Of a stretch of 57,791 bases of DNA, positions 1-8,460 are shown in pieces (the first letter of the stretch is position 1; the number at the start of each line of letters is the position of its first letter). The translations under genes and the position numbers were made by a program. Below the pieces are notes generated by a model, which searched no databases, was not told the origin of the DNA, and worked only from the letters and a program-made list of their open reading frames with translations. The stretch is from the NCBI GenBank assembly GCA_024278175.1, contig JAJRTS010000047.1, positions 1 to 57,791 on the forward strand, read 5' to 3'. This stretch comes from Gemmatimonadales bacterium. GTDB taxonomy: Bacteria; Gemmatimonadota; Glassbacteria; GWA2-58-10.

Positions 1-193
1 ATCTCCCTATCCGGTAAGGTGTTATACGAAATTGCCAGGTTGGAGCTATTGTGTAAAAGTCAATGATAATATTCCGTAAAACCTCTTTTTAAAAACGTTC
101 GGTGACCAATGATACTGCAAGTTCCTAACCGGACAACGCTGAGTTAAAATGATTCTTTCAGGATTAGATGCCTGTTGCTAATTCCCTGTTAAC
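1..193. other. Left-edge non-coding stretch
   Basis: No reading frame with a start signal and protein-like composition is visible on either strand. The stretch is moderately AT-rich and lies upstream of the korAB promoter. It may be the tail of an intergenic region that begins outside the window. Confidence 0.5.
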
Positions 194-222
194 TTGATAT
201 ACTCGCTTTGGTGTATTATATA
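194..222 (+). promoter_or_regulatory. Putative sigma-70 promoter for korAB
   Basis: TTGATA at 194-199 and TATATA at 217-222 are separated by 17 nt, close to the housekeeping consensus. Transcription would start near 229 and give a leader of about 100 nt carrying a 10-bp hairpin. No gene lies between it and korA at 333. Confidence 0.55.
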
Positions 223-236
223 AGTATAATTTTTTG

Positions 237-260
237 ACGGGCCGGCCTGTGCCGGCCCGT
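237..260 (+). other. 10-bp GC hairpin in the korA leader
   Basis: ACGGGCCGGC and GCCGGCCCGT form a perfect 10-bp stem with a CTGT loop. A T-tract precedes it instead of following it, and there is no A-run that would make it a minus-strand terminator, so it is not a normal intrinsic terminator in either direction. With the promoter at 194-222 it would sit at the 5' end of the korAB mRNA, where it could stabilise the transcript or cause pausing. Confidence 0.5.
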
Positions 261-332
261 TCAGTGCGCATGTTCTTAAGCTTTGAGAAACAAGGTTCTC
301 ACCTCATATATAATTAAGGAGATATACCGCTC

Positions 333-2093
333 ATGGGTGGCGATGAGTTGAATCTGGGAATGGTTGGCAGTGGTGGTGACGGTGTGATGGTTACTGGAGA
401 AACTTTGGTCAACGCCGCGGCCAAAAAAGGGATGAAGTGTCTGATGCTCAAGAGCTTCGGCCCTCAGATCCGGGGCGGCGAGGCCTCCTGCAAGATCAGG
501 ATGAGCAGCAAGAAAGTGTCCGCTCCACCCGACAAGCTCGACGTTCTGCTGGCGTTAAACTGGAACGACTACAAAAGGTTCGGCATCGAGCTCGAGCTCA
601 GCGACGGCGGAGTGGTAATCGAAGATGGCCACGAGGGAGACGAAGAACCAGAACGCTCGATTGTGGGTGCGCAACCGGCCAAAATCTACCGCATCCCGCT
701 CACGGAGATGGCCAAAGAGACCGCCGGCACCAAGCTGGCCAAGAACATGGTGGCCCTGGGCGTGCTCAGCGGCCTGTTCGACTTGCCGGACAAGGAGATG
801 CAAGCGGCGTTACGTAAAACGTTCTCCCGCAAGAGTGTCGAGATAATCGACAATAATATCAAGGCCTACGAGGCCGGTAAGAGCTACGCCGAGGACAACC
901 TGCAAGTCCCCTCGAGCATGAAACTGGTAATCGACGAGAGCATGCTGGACAAACGGGTGGTGATGACCGGCAACGACGCCGCGGCCTACGGCGCACTGCT
1001 GGCCGGTTGCAGCTTTTTCGCCGGCTACCCGATTACCCCCAGCAGCGAAATCATGGAGTGGCTCAGTAACCACATGCCGGCCTACGGCGGTACGATGATC
1101 CAGACCGAGGACGAAATCGCCGCCATGGGGATGGTGATCGGCGCCTCGCTGGCCGGAGCCAAGGCGATGACGGCCACCAGCGGACCGGGTATAAGCCTGA
1201 TGATCGAGTTGATCGGCCTGGCCTCGATCGCCGAGATTCCCTGCGTGATTGTCAATGCCCAGCGCGTGGGCCCCAGCACTGGAATCCCAACCAAAAGTGA
1301 ACAATCGGATCTGCTGCAGGCCTGTTTCGGCACCCACGGCGATGCGCCCAAGGTGGTGATCGCCCCGGCCGATGTGGCCGACTGTTTCGACGTGATGCGC
1401 GAGGCTTTCTTCATCAGCGAAAAATACCAGTTACCGGTGGTCGTGCTCTCCGACGGGTTTATCGCCCAGTGCAAAAGCTCGATACACGAGCCTGATTTAG
1501 ACAAAATAAGGCCCTGGGAACGGGCGCGGCCCAAGGCCGACGAGGTTTCGCCGGCCGACTACAAACGCTACGAAATCACTCCCTCCGGCGTTACCTGGAT
1601 GAGTATCCCGGGCAAGGATCCCCACCTCTACCGCGCCGCCGGAATCGAGCACAACGAGGCCGGCGACCCGACCAGCGATTTCGCCGAGCACGAGCGGATG
1701 AACGAGAAGCGCTACCGCAAGCTGGAAGGCGTGGCCGCCGAGGTGAATTTCATGCGCCACTACGGCCCGGACGACGCTTCGCTGGGCGTTATCGGCTGGG
1801 GCAGCAGCAAGGGACCGATCCGCGAGGCAGTGGAGATTCTCAACGCCCAGGGCCTGGCTGTCAAGGCGCTGATCCCACAAGTACTCTATCCGCTTGACAC
1901 CCGCCAGGTCTATCAGTTTTTCGAGAGCCTCGATAAGCTTCTGGTTGTCGAACTCTCTTACTCCAAACAGTTCCTCAACCTGCTGAAAGCTCAGTTGGAC
2001 CTGCCGGACGGTACGCTGCACTACGGCCGTAGCGGTGGCAGACCGCTGGCGGTTTACGAGATGGTCGAGCAATTTCGCAAGCTGCTTGATTGA
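333..2093 (+). CDS. korA: 2-oxoacid:ferredoxin oxidoreductase, fused gamma-alpha subunit
   Basis: Large subunit of a cytoplasmic 2-oxoacid:ferredoxin oxidoreductase (probably 2-oxoglutarate), which makes acyl-CoA, CO2 and reduced ferredoxin. The 586-residue chain has an N-terminal gamma domain (about 1-190, with GSGGDGVMVTGE near the start and FGPQIRGGEASC) and a C-terminal pyrimidine-binding alpha domain (about 205-586) with GYPITPSSEIMEWL, QTEDEIAAMGMVIGAS and TATSGPGISLM. This gamma-alpha fusion is the usual KorA form. The ATG at 333 follows AAGGAG at 316-321. The beta subunit begins 51 nt downstream, so the two are one operon. The 2-oxoglutarate preference is inferred from overall similarity; pyruvate or a branched-chain 2-oxoacid is possible. 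Confidence 0.93.
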   Translation: MGGDELNLGMVGSGGDGVMVTGETLVNAAAKKGMKCLMLKSFGPQIRGGEASCKIRMSSKKVSAPPDKLDVLLALNWNDYKRFGIELELSDGGVVIEDGHEGDEEPERSIVGAQPAKIYRIPLTEMAKETAGTKLAKNMVALGVLSGLFDLPDKEMQAALRKTFSRKSVEIIDNNIKAYEAGKSYAEDNLQVPSSMKLVIDESMLDKRVVMTGNDAAAYGALLAGCSFFAGYPITPSSEIMEWLSNHMPAYGGTMIQTEDEIAAMGMVIGASLAGAKAMTATSGPGISLMIELIGLASIAEIPCVIVNAQRVGPSTGIPTKSEQSDLLQACFGTHGDAPKVVIAPADVADCFDVMREAFFISEKYQLPVVVLSDGFIAQCKSSIHEPDLDKIRPWERARPKADEVSPADYKRYEITPSGVTWMSIPGKDPHLYRAAGIEHNEAGDPTSDFAEHERMNEKRYRKLEGVAAEVNFMRHYGPDDASLGVIGWGSSKGPIREAVEILNAQGLAVKALIPQVLYPLDTRQVYQFFESLDKLLVVELSYSKQFLNLLKAQLDLPDGTLHYGRSGGRPLAVYEMVEQFRKLLD

Positions 2094-2144
2094 TCACCGG
2101 TAACGCTTTACGACCTGAGAGAATCAGTGGAGGTTCAAGATAAA

Positions 2145-3026
2145 ATGGATACAACTGTACAGGCAGCTCCGAAACCATCAACCCCCAGCGAATACAAAAG
2201 CGGACTGAAACCGGTCTGGTGCCCGGGTTGCGGCGATTTTGGCGTGCTCAACGCCCTCAGCCAGGTCTATCATCGCCTGGAGTTCGACCCGATGAACACG
2301 ATGCTCTTCAGCGGGATTGGCTGCTCGAGCCGCATCCCCGGCTACCTCAAGGGCTACGGCTTCAATGGGGTCCACGGCCGGGTGCTGCCGATCGCAACCG
2401 GAGCCAAGCTGGCCAACCCCGAGCTGACCGTAATCGCCGCCGGCGGTGACGGTGACGGGTTCAGTATCGGCACGGGGCATTTTCCCCATACCTGCCGGCG
2501 CAACGTGGATATTACCTATATCGTAATGGACAACAACATCTACGGGTTGACCAAGGGTCAGCTCTCGCCCACCAGTCCGGGCCAGATGGTGACTACCACG
2601 TCCAGCTACGGCAGCATCGAAAACCCGATCAACCCTATCGGCCTGGCTATCGGCTGCGGCGCTTCGTTTGTCGCGCGCTCTTTCGCCGGCGACATCAAGC
2701 ACATGGTCGATGTGATCTGCCAGGGGATTGAGCACAAGGGTTTCTCCTTTATCCAGATCCTCAGCCCTTGTGTAACATTCGTGGGCAAGGACCAGTTCGG
2801 GATTATTAAAAACCAGGTGCGTTACCTCAACGAAGTAGAGGGCTATGACCCCACCGACCGCAGCCATGCTTTTCAGGTGGCTGACGAAACGGGACAAATC
2901 TCGCTCGGCGTCATTTTCCAGCACCCGTTCCCCGAATACAGACACGGCACGGAAATAGTCCGCCAGCGTCTGATTAAGCGCGGTGTGCCGGAGATGAAAG
3001 ATCTGATCGCCAAGTTCCGTCCCTGA
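2145..3026 (+). CDS. korB: 2-oxoacid:ferredoxin oxidoreductase beta subunit
   Basis: Thiamine-diphosphate and [4Fe-4S]-carrying subunit that pairs with the upstream KorA. Visible are WCPGCGDFGVLNAL (first two cluster cysteines, about residues 25 and 28), GIGCSSRIPGY, the ThDP/Mg motif GGDGDGFSIGTGHF followed by DNNIYGLTKGQ, and a further cysteine in ILSPCVTF. The length of 293 residues is typical of KorB. I chose ATG 2145 and not GTG 2127, because the GGAGGT at 2129-2134 is an ideal ribosome site for 2145 and would fall inside the reading frame if 2127 were used. Confidence 0.93.
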   Translation: MDTTVQAAPKPSTPSEYKSGLKPVWCPGCGDFGVLNALSQVYHRLEFDPMNTMLFSGIGCSSRIPGYLKGYGFNGVHGRVLPIATGAKLANPELTVIAAGGDGDGFSIGTGHFPHTCRRNVDITYIVMDNNIYGLTKGQLSPTSPGQMVTTTSSYGSIENPINPIGLAIGCGASFVARSFAGDIKHMVDVICQGIEHKGFSFIQILSPCVTFVGKDQFGIIKNQVRYLNEVEGYDPTDRSHAFQVADETGQISLGVIFQHPFPEYRHGTEIVRQRLIKRGVPEMKDLIAKFRP

Positions 3027-3052
3027 GCCTCCGCGCATGCAGGGTTGGTTGC

Positions 3053-4960
3053 GTGAAACTGTCGAAAAGGACCATGAAAAAAAACCAGATCATACTTATT
3101 GTCGAGGACGACGAGGCACTTAATGCGCTCTACTGTGAGAGCCTGGCCAGTAAGGGCTATCGTACCGATCGGGCTTTTTCCGCCAAGGAAGCCGCCGGCA
3201 AAATCGAAAGCCACTCCTACGACCTGGCGCTGATCGATATCAGGCTGCCCGACACCAGCGGGTTGGAAGTACTCAAACAGCTCAAGCGCAAGTCCGAGGA
3301 CACGGTGGCGATCATGCTCAGCGGTCATGCCACTATCGAGTTGATCCTGGAGGCGATCAGTCTCGGCGCGTTCGATTTCCTGGTTAAACCGATGCAGTTG
3401 GCCAAGCTGATGCTGACTGTCGATAACGGCCTGGAGCAGCGTGAAATCAGCCTGCAGAACCAGAAGCTGATCAGCGAGCTGAAAATCGCCAAGCGCAACC
3501 TGGAAGCCGGTATCCGCGAGCGCACCAAACAAATTAAGATGAGGGAGCAGAAATTCCGCTCCCTCTACGATAACGCGCCCGATGTCTATTACACTGTCGA
3601 CATCCGTGGACGGATTATCGACTGCAACAAGATGGCCACCCAGTTTTTCGGTGTCACCAAAAAGGAACTCAAAAGCCGTCATCTGCTGGACCTCTACACC
3701 AGCGATAATTTCGATCTGATCAGCAACATGGTGCCCACTCCCGATGGCAAGGGCGGCTCGATCCGTCACCAGGAAGTTTCGGTCAAGAAGGCCGATGGAA
3801 CAATCGCCTGCGTGGAGATCAATTCCAATATTCTTCGCGACGATAACAGGAAAGTAATCGGTGCGCTCACTATCCAGCGCGACATAACCGACCGTAAACG
3901 AGCCGAGGAGCAGTTGCGCGAAAGCGAGGAGCGCTTCCGCACTATCTTCCAGACCGCCGAGGTGGCACTGGTGGAACTGGAATACGATCCGCTCAAGGAC
4001 GCTATCGAGCGAGTCCGCAAGAGCGGGATCAAAAGCTGGAAAAAATACTTCGACGAGAACCCTGATTTTGTCAGGCTGGCGAGCGAACTGGTCAAGACCG
4101 TGGACGTCAACCATGCTGCGGTCAAGCTGTTCGAGGCCCGGCGCAGGGAAGACCTGCTCGGCCCCCTGAAAACATTCCTCTTCGACCCGGAGAGCGATAA
4201 TTTTAAAAAGTTCATGACCGCTATTGCCCGCGGCGAGAAATATTACCAGGGCGAATCCGATCTTCTGACGATCAAGCAGAACCACATCCGCACCATCGTC
4301 AATCTGGCCGTACCGCTCAAGGGCGCGAAATTCAATAACCTGCTGGTCAGTCTGGTCGATATTACCGAGCGCAGCCGCGTGGAACAGGAAAAAGACCTCC
4401 TGCTCAACAAGCTCCACCAGCTCAACCGTCAGTTGGAAACCCTGGCGGTTACCGATGGGCTGACCAGGCTCTACAACCATCGCTTCTTCATGGAATCGCT
4501 CAGCCGGGAATTCAGCCGCGCTGTGCGTCACGGACGCCCGCTTTCGCTGCTGATCGCCGATATCGATGATTTCAAGAAATTCAACGACACTTACGGCCAT
4601 CAGGTCGGCGATGAAATCCTGGTACAGGTGGCAAACCTGCTCAAGGGTAGCCGGCGAGGCGCCGATATTACAGCCCGCTACGGCGGCGAGGAATTCGTCC
4701 TGCTGCTGCCGGACACCACTTTAGAACATGCGCTGGCGGTGGGGGATAAAATATGCAAGAGGGTGGCAAAAAATATCTTTGAATCCGGTGATGGTAAAGA
4801 GTTGCACGTGACAATCAGCATGGGAGCATTCTCCATGGAAGGCAACAACATAGGCGAACCCAAGGAGTTGCTGATCCTGGCCGACAAAGCGCTCTACCGG
4901 GCCAAACGCTCAGGAAAAAACCGCATCTGCACAATCGAGAAAAGCGGTAAAAGCGCATGA
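3053..4960 (+). CDS. Response regulator with PAS domains and GGDEF diguanylate cyclase
   Basis: Predicted cytoplasmic, phosphorylation-responsive cyclase making cyclic di-GMP. Domain order: receiver domain (about 11-130, acidic pocket EDDE, phospho-acceptor Asp near 62 in LIDIRLPD, conserved Lys in FLVKPMQ), a coiled linker, a PAS domain (about 170-285), a second PAS-like segment (about 290-445), a short coiled coil and a GGDEF domain (about 465-630). The active-site signature is GGEEF near residue 544 and the inhibitory I-site RGAD lies five residues before it, so both catalysis and product inhibition look intact. The start is uncertain: GTG 3053 has AGGG 8 nt upstream, ATG 3074 has AAAAGGA only 2 nt upstream. 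It is 26 nt after korB and may be co-transcribed with it. The partner kinase is not visible. Confidence 0.88.
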   Translation: MKLSKRTMKKNQIILIVEDDEALNALYCESLASKGYRTDRAFSAKEAAGKIESHSYDLALIDIRLPDTSGLEVLKQLKRKSEDTVAIMLSGHATIELILEAISLGAFDFLVKPMQLAKLMLTVDNGLEQREISLQNQKLISELKIAKRNLEAGIRERTKQIKMREQKFRSLYDNAPDVYYTVDIRGRIIDCNKMATQFFGVTKKELKSRHLLDLYTSDNFDLISNMVPTPDGKGGSIRHQEVSVKKADGTIACVEINSNILRDDNRKVIGALTIQRDITDRKRAEEQLRESEERFRTIFQTAEVALVELEYDPLKDAIERVRKSGIKSWKKYFDENPDFVRLASELVKTVDVNHAAVKLFEARRREDLLGPLKTFLFDPESDNFKKFMTAIARGEKYYQGESDLLTIKQNHIRTIVNLAVPLKGAKFNNLLVSLVDITERSRVEQEKDLLLNKLHQLNRQLETLAVTDGLTRLYNHRFFMESLSREFSRAVRHGRPLSLLIADIDDFKKFNDTYGHQVGDEILVQVANLLKGSRRGADITARYGGEEFVLLLPDTTLEHALAVGDKICKRVAKNIFESGDGKELHVTISMGAFSMEGNNIGEPKELLILADKALYRAKRSGKNRICTIEKSGKSA

Positions 4961-4990
4961 GCAACGCTAATAACAGCCGACAACGTCAAA

Positions 4991-5017
4991 GGCGGGCCAT
5001 CCGGCCCGCCTTTTTTT
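4991..5017 (+). terminator. Intrinsic terminator after the diguanylate cyclase gene
   Basis: GGCGGGCC and GGCCCGCC pair around an ATCC loop and are followed by TTTTTTT. It ends the korAB-cyclase unit and lies between convergent genes. Confidence 0.9.
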
Positions 5018-5045
5018 ACTTTTGAGCTTATCACAACTCCCGTTT

Positions 5046-5807
5046 CTACTTCCGCAACTGCCGCACAATCTGTGGCAACACCTCGCCACTGGCTCCTTTA
5101 AGCAGAAAATGAGCCGTGGGCGTAATCTCGCTCGGTTCCGGGTTGATCTCGATCACCCGCGCCCCGGCCTCCCGCGCGGCAACCGGCAGCGATGCCGCCG
5201 GCTGCACTTTGCCGCTGGTGCCCACCACCAGCATCACGCCGCAACTGCCGGCAAGAGAAAAACTCTCGACCAACGCCCCTTCGGGCAACTGCTCGCCGAA
5301 CCAGACAACGTCGGGGCGCAACATCTGCCCGCAATGTTCGCACAACGGTGGTAGTTCCCCGCCCCCCGCGTCCTCGTCGTCCCAGTCCGGGTAAACGTGG
5401 CCGCCCTCGAAACATTTAACCCGTGTGATATTGCCGTGCAGCTCGATTACCCTTGCGCTGCCGGCCCGGTGGTGAAGGCCGTCCACGTTCTGGGTTATAA
5501 CCGTCAGTTCGCCGGCCCAGCTCTCCAGCTCAAAGATCGCCGCGTGGCCGGGGTTCGGCTCTTTCTCACGCACCAGCCTGCGACGGTAGGCGTACCACTG
5601 CCACACCAGCCGCGGGTCACGAAGGAACCCGTCCACCGTGGCCAGCCGCATTGGATCGTATTTGGCCCACAGGCCGCTCTGCGCCTGGCGGAAGGTGGGT
5701 ATGCCGCTCTCCGCGCTCACGCCCGCGCCGGTGAACACCACCACCTTATCAGCCTCCCTTATCCACTGCGTCGCCCGTTTCAATAACTCCGGATCGAGCT
5801 CGCTCAT
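5046..5807 (-). CDS. cobB: Sirtuin-type NAD-dependent protein deacylase (CobB-like)
   Basis: Removes acyl groups from lysines using NAD. The 253-residue chain shows the NAD motif VVFTGAGVSAESGIPTFR, TQNVDGLHHRAG, the catalytic His in IELHGNI, and VVGTSGKVQPAASLP. As in E. coli CobB, the first half of the zinc site is reduced (KCFEGG has one Cys, LCEHCG has two). WYAYRRRL contains the Y-x-x-R pair of class III (SIRT5-like) sirtuins, which predicts activity on succinyl or malonyl lysine as well as acetyl lysine. GGAGGAGG precedes two possible starts; ATG 5807 (MSELD) has the better spacing. It is the last gene of a namZ-M50-cobB operon, 19 nt after the protease. It ends in TAG. Confidence 0.92.
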   Translation of the reverse strand: MSELDPELLKRATQWIREADKVVVFTGAGVSAESGIPTFRQAQSGLWAKYDPMRLATVDGFLRDPRLVWQWYAYRRRLVREKEPNPGHAAIFELESWAGELTVITQNVDGLHHRAGSARVIELHGNITRVKCFEGGHVYPDWDDEDAGGGELPPLCEHCGQMLRPDVVWFGEQLPEGALVESFSLAGSCGVMLVVGTSGKVQPAASLPVAAREAGARVIEINPEPSEITPTAHFLLKGASGEVLPQIVRQLRK

Positions 5808-5826
5808 CGCCATCCTCCTCCCCCTC

Positions 5827-6915
5827 TCAGCTCAAAATCGGCTGGGGCATGAATGTCAGCAGCAGGATAATGATCGTCACCACGCCGATCACCACCCGCC
5901 GCCTGTCGAGCGGAATATGCTCATCCAGCACCGGCGGGTGCTTGACCCTGATCAGCAGCAGGATAACCACGCTCCAGAACAGCCAGCCGGGCCAGAGAAA
6001 CGACAGCGCCAGCATCGCCGCGAACGCCGCGAACGCCAGCCGAACATGCTTGCGTCCGAACAGCGCGTAGCTGATATGCCCCCCGTCGAGCTGCCCGATC
6101 GGCATCAGGTTCATCGCGGTCACGAAAAAACCGATCCAGCCGGCGAACGCCAGTGAGCTCATGCTCAGGAACATCCCCTCCGGCTGCGGGCCCACGATCC
6201 AATCGGTCAGCACGCGGAACAACAGCGAATCGCCAAGCACGAAATAGCTGGGCGGAAACGTGGTCCACCCTGAGCTCATCAGCCCGGCCACCAGCACTGG
6301 CACGCTGACCACGAATCCCGCTATCGGTCCGGCCGCGCCCACATCGAGCAGTATCCGCCGGTTGAACATCGGCGAGCGCATCTTGATCAGCGCCCCCATC
6401 GTGCCGAATATCATCGGCGGCGGCATCGGGATGAAAAACGGCAGGGTAACGTCCATCCCGTGATGGCGCGCGGCAAAATAGTGGCCCAGCTCATGCACCA
6501 GCAGAATCGACATGATCGCCACGGAGAACGGGATGCCCAGGCTCAAATCTGCGAGCGAATGCAGCGGATCGCCGCCCTCGCGCAGCGCCCCGGCCAGCAT
6601 CGTGCTCAGCACGGTTGCCGCGAACAACCCCGCGTGCAGCAGCCAGCTTCGCGGGTGCGCTCCGGCCACGGCGCGGCCCACCGATGCGCTGATCGTCAGG
6701 TAGGTTTCATCGCCCACCCGCTCGAAATTGTAGCGGCCGTTGAAACCCTTCAGGTGGCTCTCAACCAGGTGCCGCATCCCGGCGAACCTGGGCTTGAGCA
6801 CTCCGCGGATCACCCATTCGTGCTGCAGGTCCATCATCCGGTAGCGCGCATACAGCACGCCCAGGTAGGCTTCAAGCTCCCGGCCGGCGGCTGAAAATCT
6901 ATGGTAGTTCTCCAA
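5827..6915 (-). CDS. Site-2 protease family (M50) intramembrane metalloprotease
   Basis: Integral-membrane zinc protease of 362 residues. The zinc motif is HELGH at about 141-145 inside a membrane helix, with the third ligand in NLMPIGQLDGGH near 275. FGTMGA also matches the family. About 95 soluble residues precede the first membrane helix, and the C-terminus has further hydrophobic segments. The start is TTG 6915 with GGAG 8 nt upstream. Its substrate is unknown: family members cleave anti-sigma factors or leftover signal peptides, but no anti-sigma gene is adjacent. It follows namZ by 49 nt. Confidence 0.88.
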   Translation of the reverse strand: MENYHRFSAAGRELEAYLGVLYARYRMMDLQHEWVIRGVLKPRFAGMRHLVESHLKGFNGRYNFERVGDETYLTISASVGRAVAGAHPRSWLLHAGLFAATVLSTMLAGALREGGDPLHSLADLSLGIPFSVAIMSILLVHELGHYFAARHHGMDVTLPFFIPMPPPMIFGTMGALIKMRSPMFNRRILLDVGAAGPIAGFVVSVPVLVAGLMSSGWTTFPPSYFVLGDSLLFRVLTDWIVGPQPEGMFLSMSSLAFAGWIGFFVTAMNLMPIGQLDGGHISYALFGRKHVRLAFAAFAAMLALSFLWPGWLFWSVVILLLIRVKHPPVLDEHIPLDRRRVVIGVVTIIILLLTFMPQPILS

Positions 6916-6964
6916 CGCTCACTCTCCGCAATTTAATTCTGATCCAACATTTGCTGTTGCTTTT

Positions 6965-8158
6965 TTAATACAGCAGCAGCCCCCCACACTGTTCCAGCCA
7001 GGCCGCTTCGTCCAGGCGGCAAAGCCCGCGCACCTCGTCGAACCCGCAGCCCTCATCCAGCGCCAGCCGAAAGCGGTCGCTGCCGAAGAGCAGGTCGATC
7101 GCCGGGATCTTATCCACGAACTCGTAGGCCCGCTCCAGCCAGCCGGATTTCTGATCGTCCAGCCTCGATGCCGCCCAGATTACCGCCGCACCGGTCAGGA
7201 ACGGCCGGAATTTTTCCCGGTCTGTCACGTGCAACTGGCAGCCGCCGCACAGCTCCCCCGCGAACTTGTTGAACGTGGGGATGAAGCGCTGGGGCCGGAA
7301 CCGCACTCCCGGCAGCTCCAGCGAGCTGAGCAACCCGGCCGTGCGGAACGGGTCCAGCCACGGCGCGCCGAAAATCTCGAACGGGCGGGTGGTGCCGCGC
7401 CCCTCGCTCAGCAGCGTCCCCTCCAGCAGGCACATCCCCGGATAGACCAGCGCTGTATCCGCCGTGGGCATGTTGGGCGAGGGGAGCACCCACGGGCATT
7501 CGTACCCGAACGCCGTGTCGCCGCGCCGCCAGTTTTTTGCCGCTATTACTTCGGGCCGTTCTCCCACACCATGTGCTTCATGGAACCACATGGCCAACTC
7601 CCCGGCGCTCAGGCCGTGGCGCACCGGAAGCCCCGCGAACCGTCCCACGAAGGATTCAAACCCCGGTTGCAGCGGCGGGCCCTCCACCAGAGAGCCGCCC
7701 AGCGGGTTGGGACGGTCCAGCACGATAACCTTCACGCCCGCCTCGGCCGCGGTTTCCATAACGTATGCCAGCGTATATACATATGTATAGTAGCGACTGC
7801 CCACGTCCTGGATGTCGAACAGCACAGCGTCCAGTGAGGCCATCTCCCCGGTGCCTGGCCGCAGGGACGACGGATCGGCCAGGTACAGGCTCACCACTCG
7901 CGCTCCCAGCGCGCTCTCGGCTGTAGCCGGGCTGGCCACCTGATCCTGCTGCTCCGCCCACAGGCCGTGCTCCGGAGTAAAAATCACTTCCAGCCCGGCT
8001 CCCGTGCGCCGGGCCAGCAGCGCGGGCCAGAACGAATAATCCCGTGTAACGGCGGTGTGGTTGACCACCACGCCCACGCGCTTGCCCCTCAACCGGTCAC
8101 GCAAACGGCTCTCCGTCAGCAGACAGTCCGCGCCGCAGCTTATTTTTATCCGGCCCAT
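6965..8158 (-). CDS. namZ: DUF1343 protein, NamZ-type exo-beta-N-acetylmuramidase
   Basis: The family founder removes N-acetylmuramic acid from the non-reducing ends of peptidoglycan fragments. Diagnostic segments are VVVNHTAVT, FTPEHGLW, VLFDIQDVGSRYYTYVYTLA, VLDRPNPLGG, LPVRHGLSAGELA, LPSPNMPTADTALVYPG and EGRGTTRPFEIFGAPW. At 397 residues it matches the family length. The start ATG 8158 follows CGAGGAAAAT, and the upstream in-frame residues are not conserved-looking. No signal peptide is seen from this start, so the protein may be cytoplasmic and act on imported muropeptides, or use another export route. First gene of the namZ-M50-cobB unit; its promoter region contains repeat R2 copy 1. 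Confidence 0.88.
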   Translation of the reverse strand: MGRIKISCGADCLLTESRLRDRLRGKRVGVVVNHTAVTRDYSFWPALLARRTGAGLEVIFTPEHGLWAEQQDQVASPATAESALGARVVSLYLADPSSLRPGTGEMASLDAVLFDIQDVGSRYYTYVYTLAYVMETAAEAGVKVIVLDRPNPLGGSLVEGPPLQPGFESFVGRFAGLPVRHGLSAGELAMWFHEAHGVGERPEVIAAKNWRRGDTAFGYECPWVLPSPNMPTADTALVYPGMCLLEGTLLSEGRGTTRPFEIFGAPWLDPFRTAGLLSSLELPGVRFRPQRFIPTFNKFAGELCGGCQLHVTDREKFRPFLTGAAVIWAASRLDDQKSGWLERAYEFVDKIPAIDLLFGSDRFRLALDEGCGFDEVRGLCRLDEAAWLEQCGGLLLY

Positions 8159-8237
8159 ATTTTCCTCGTTGCGGTTTCTTTTGCGAACCAAAAAACCAGA
8201 AGAAGCGTATTGGAAAAGCGGTCGCCATGGCAATATA

Positions 8238-8340
8238 GCTGTCAAGGGTCAGCCGAAGGCTGATTCACATGCCCTTGACAGCGAGAAAAATAATAAATTT
8301 GATTTCGGGGCTGTTGAATAGTTTTTATCAACAGCCCTCC
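8238..8340 (+). repeat. Repeat family R2, copy 1 (compact double stem-loop)
   Basis: Stem 1 pairs GCTGTCAAGGG (8238-8248) with CCCTTGACAGC (8272-8282) and encloses a small hairpin TCAGCC-GAA-GGCTGA. Stem 2 pairs GGGCTGTTGA (8308-8317) with TCAACAGCCC (8328-8337). It sits in the divergent promoter region between namZ and the first lyase-like gene. ATTCACATGCCCTTGACAGC (8263-8282) recurs exactly, inverted, at 31044-31063. Confidence 0.8.
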
Positions 8341-8460
8341 TAATATATCCCCGCGAAGCCGCAATCGCCACAGCCCTTGCTCCCGGCGGCGATTGAATTA
8401 AATTCAGAATCAGCTAACCCTCAACCCGGCTTCAGGCCGGCGCCACACAACGGAGATCCC

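Noticed and set aside
309-314. Perfect TATAAT just before korA
   Set aside because: Transcription would begin at or after the ribosome site AAGGAG (316-321), so it cannot serve as the -10 of a normal korA promoter.
2127-2144. GTG 2127 as the korB start
   Set aside because: The GGAGGT that overlaps it is the ribosome site for ATG 2145.
8238-8340. R2 as a CRISPR array or terminator
   Set aside because: Copies are dispersed and not regularly spaced; stems are not followed by T-runs.
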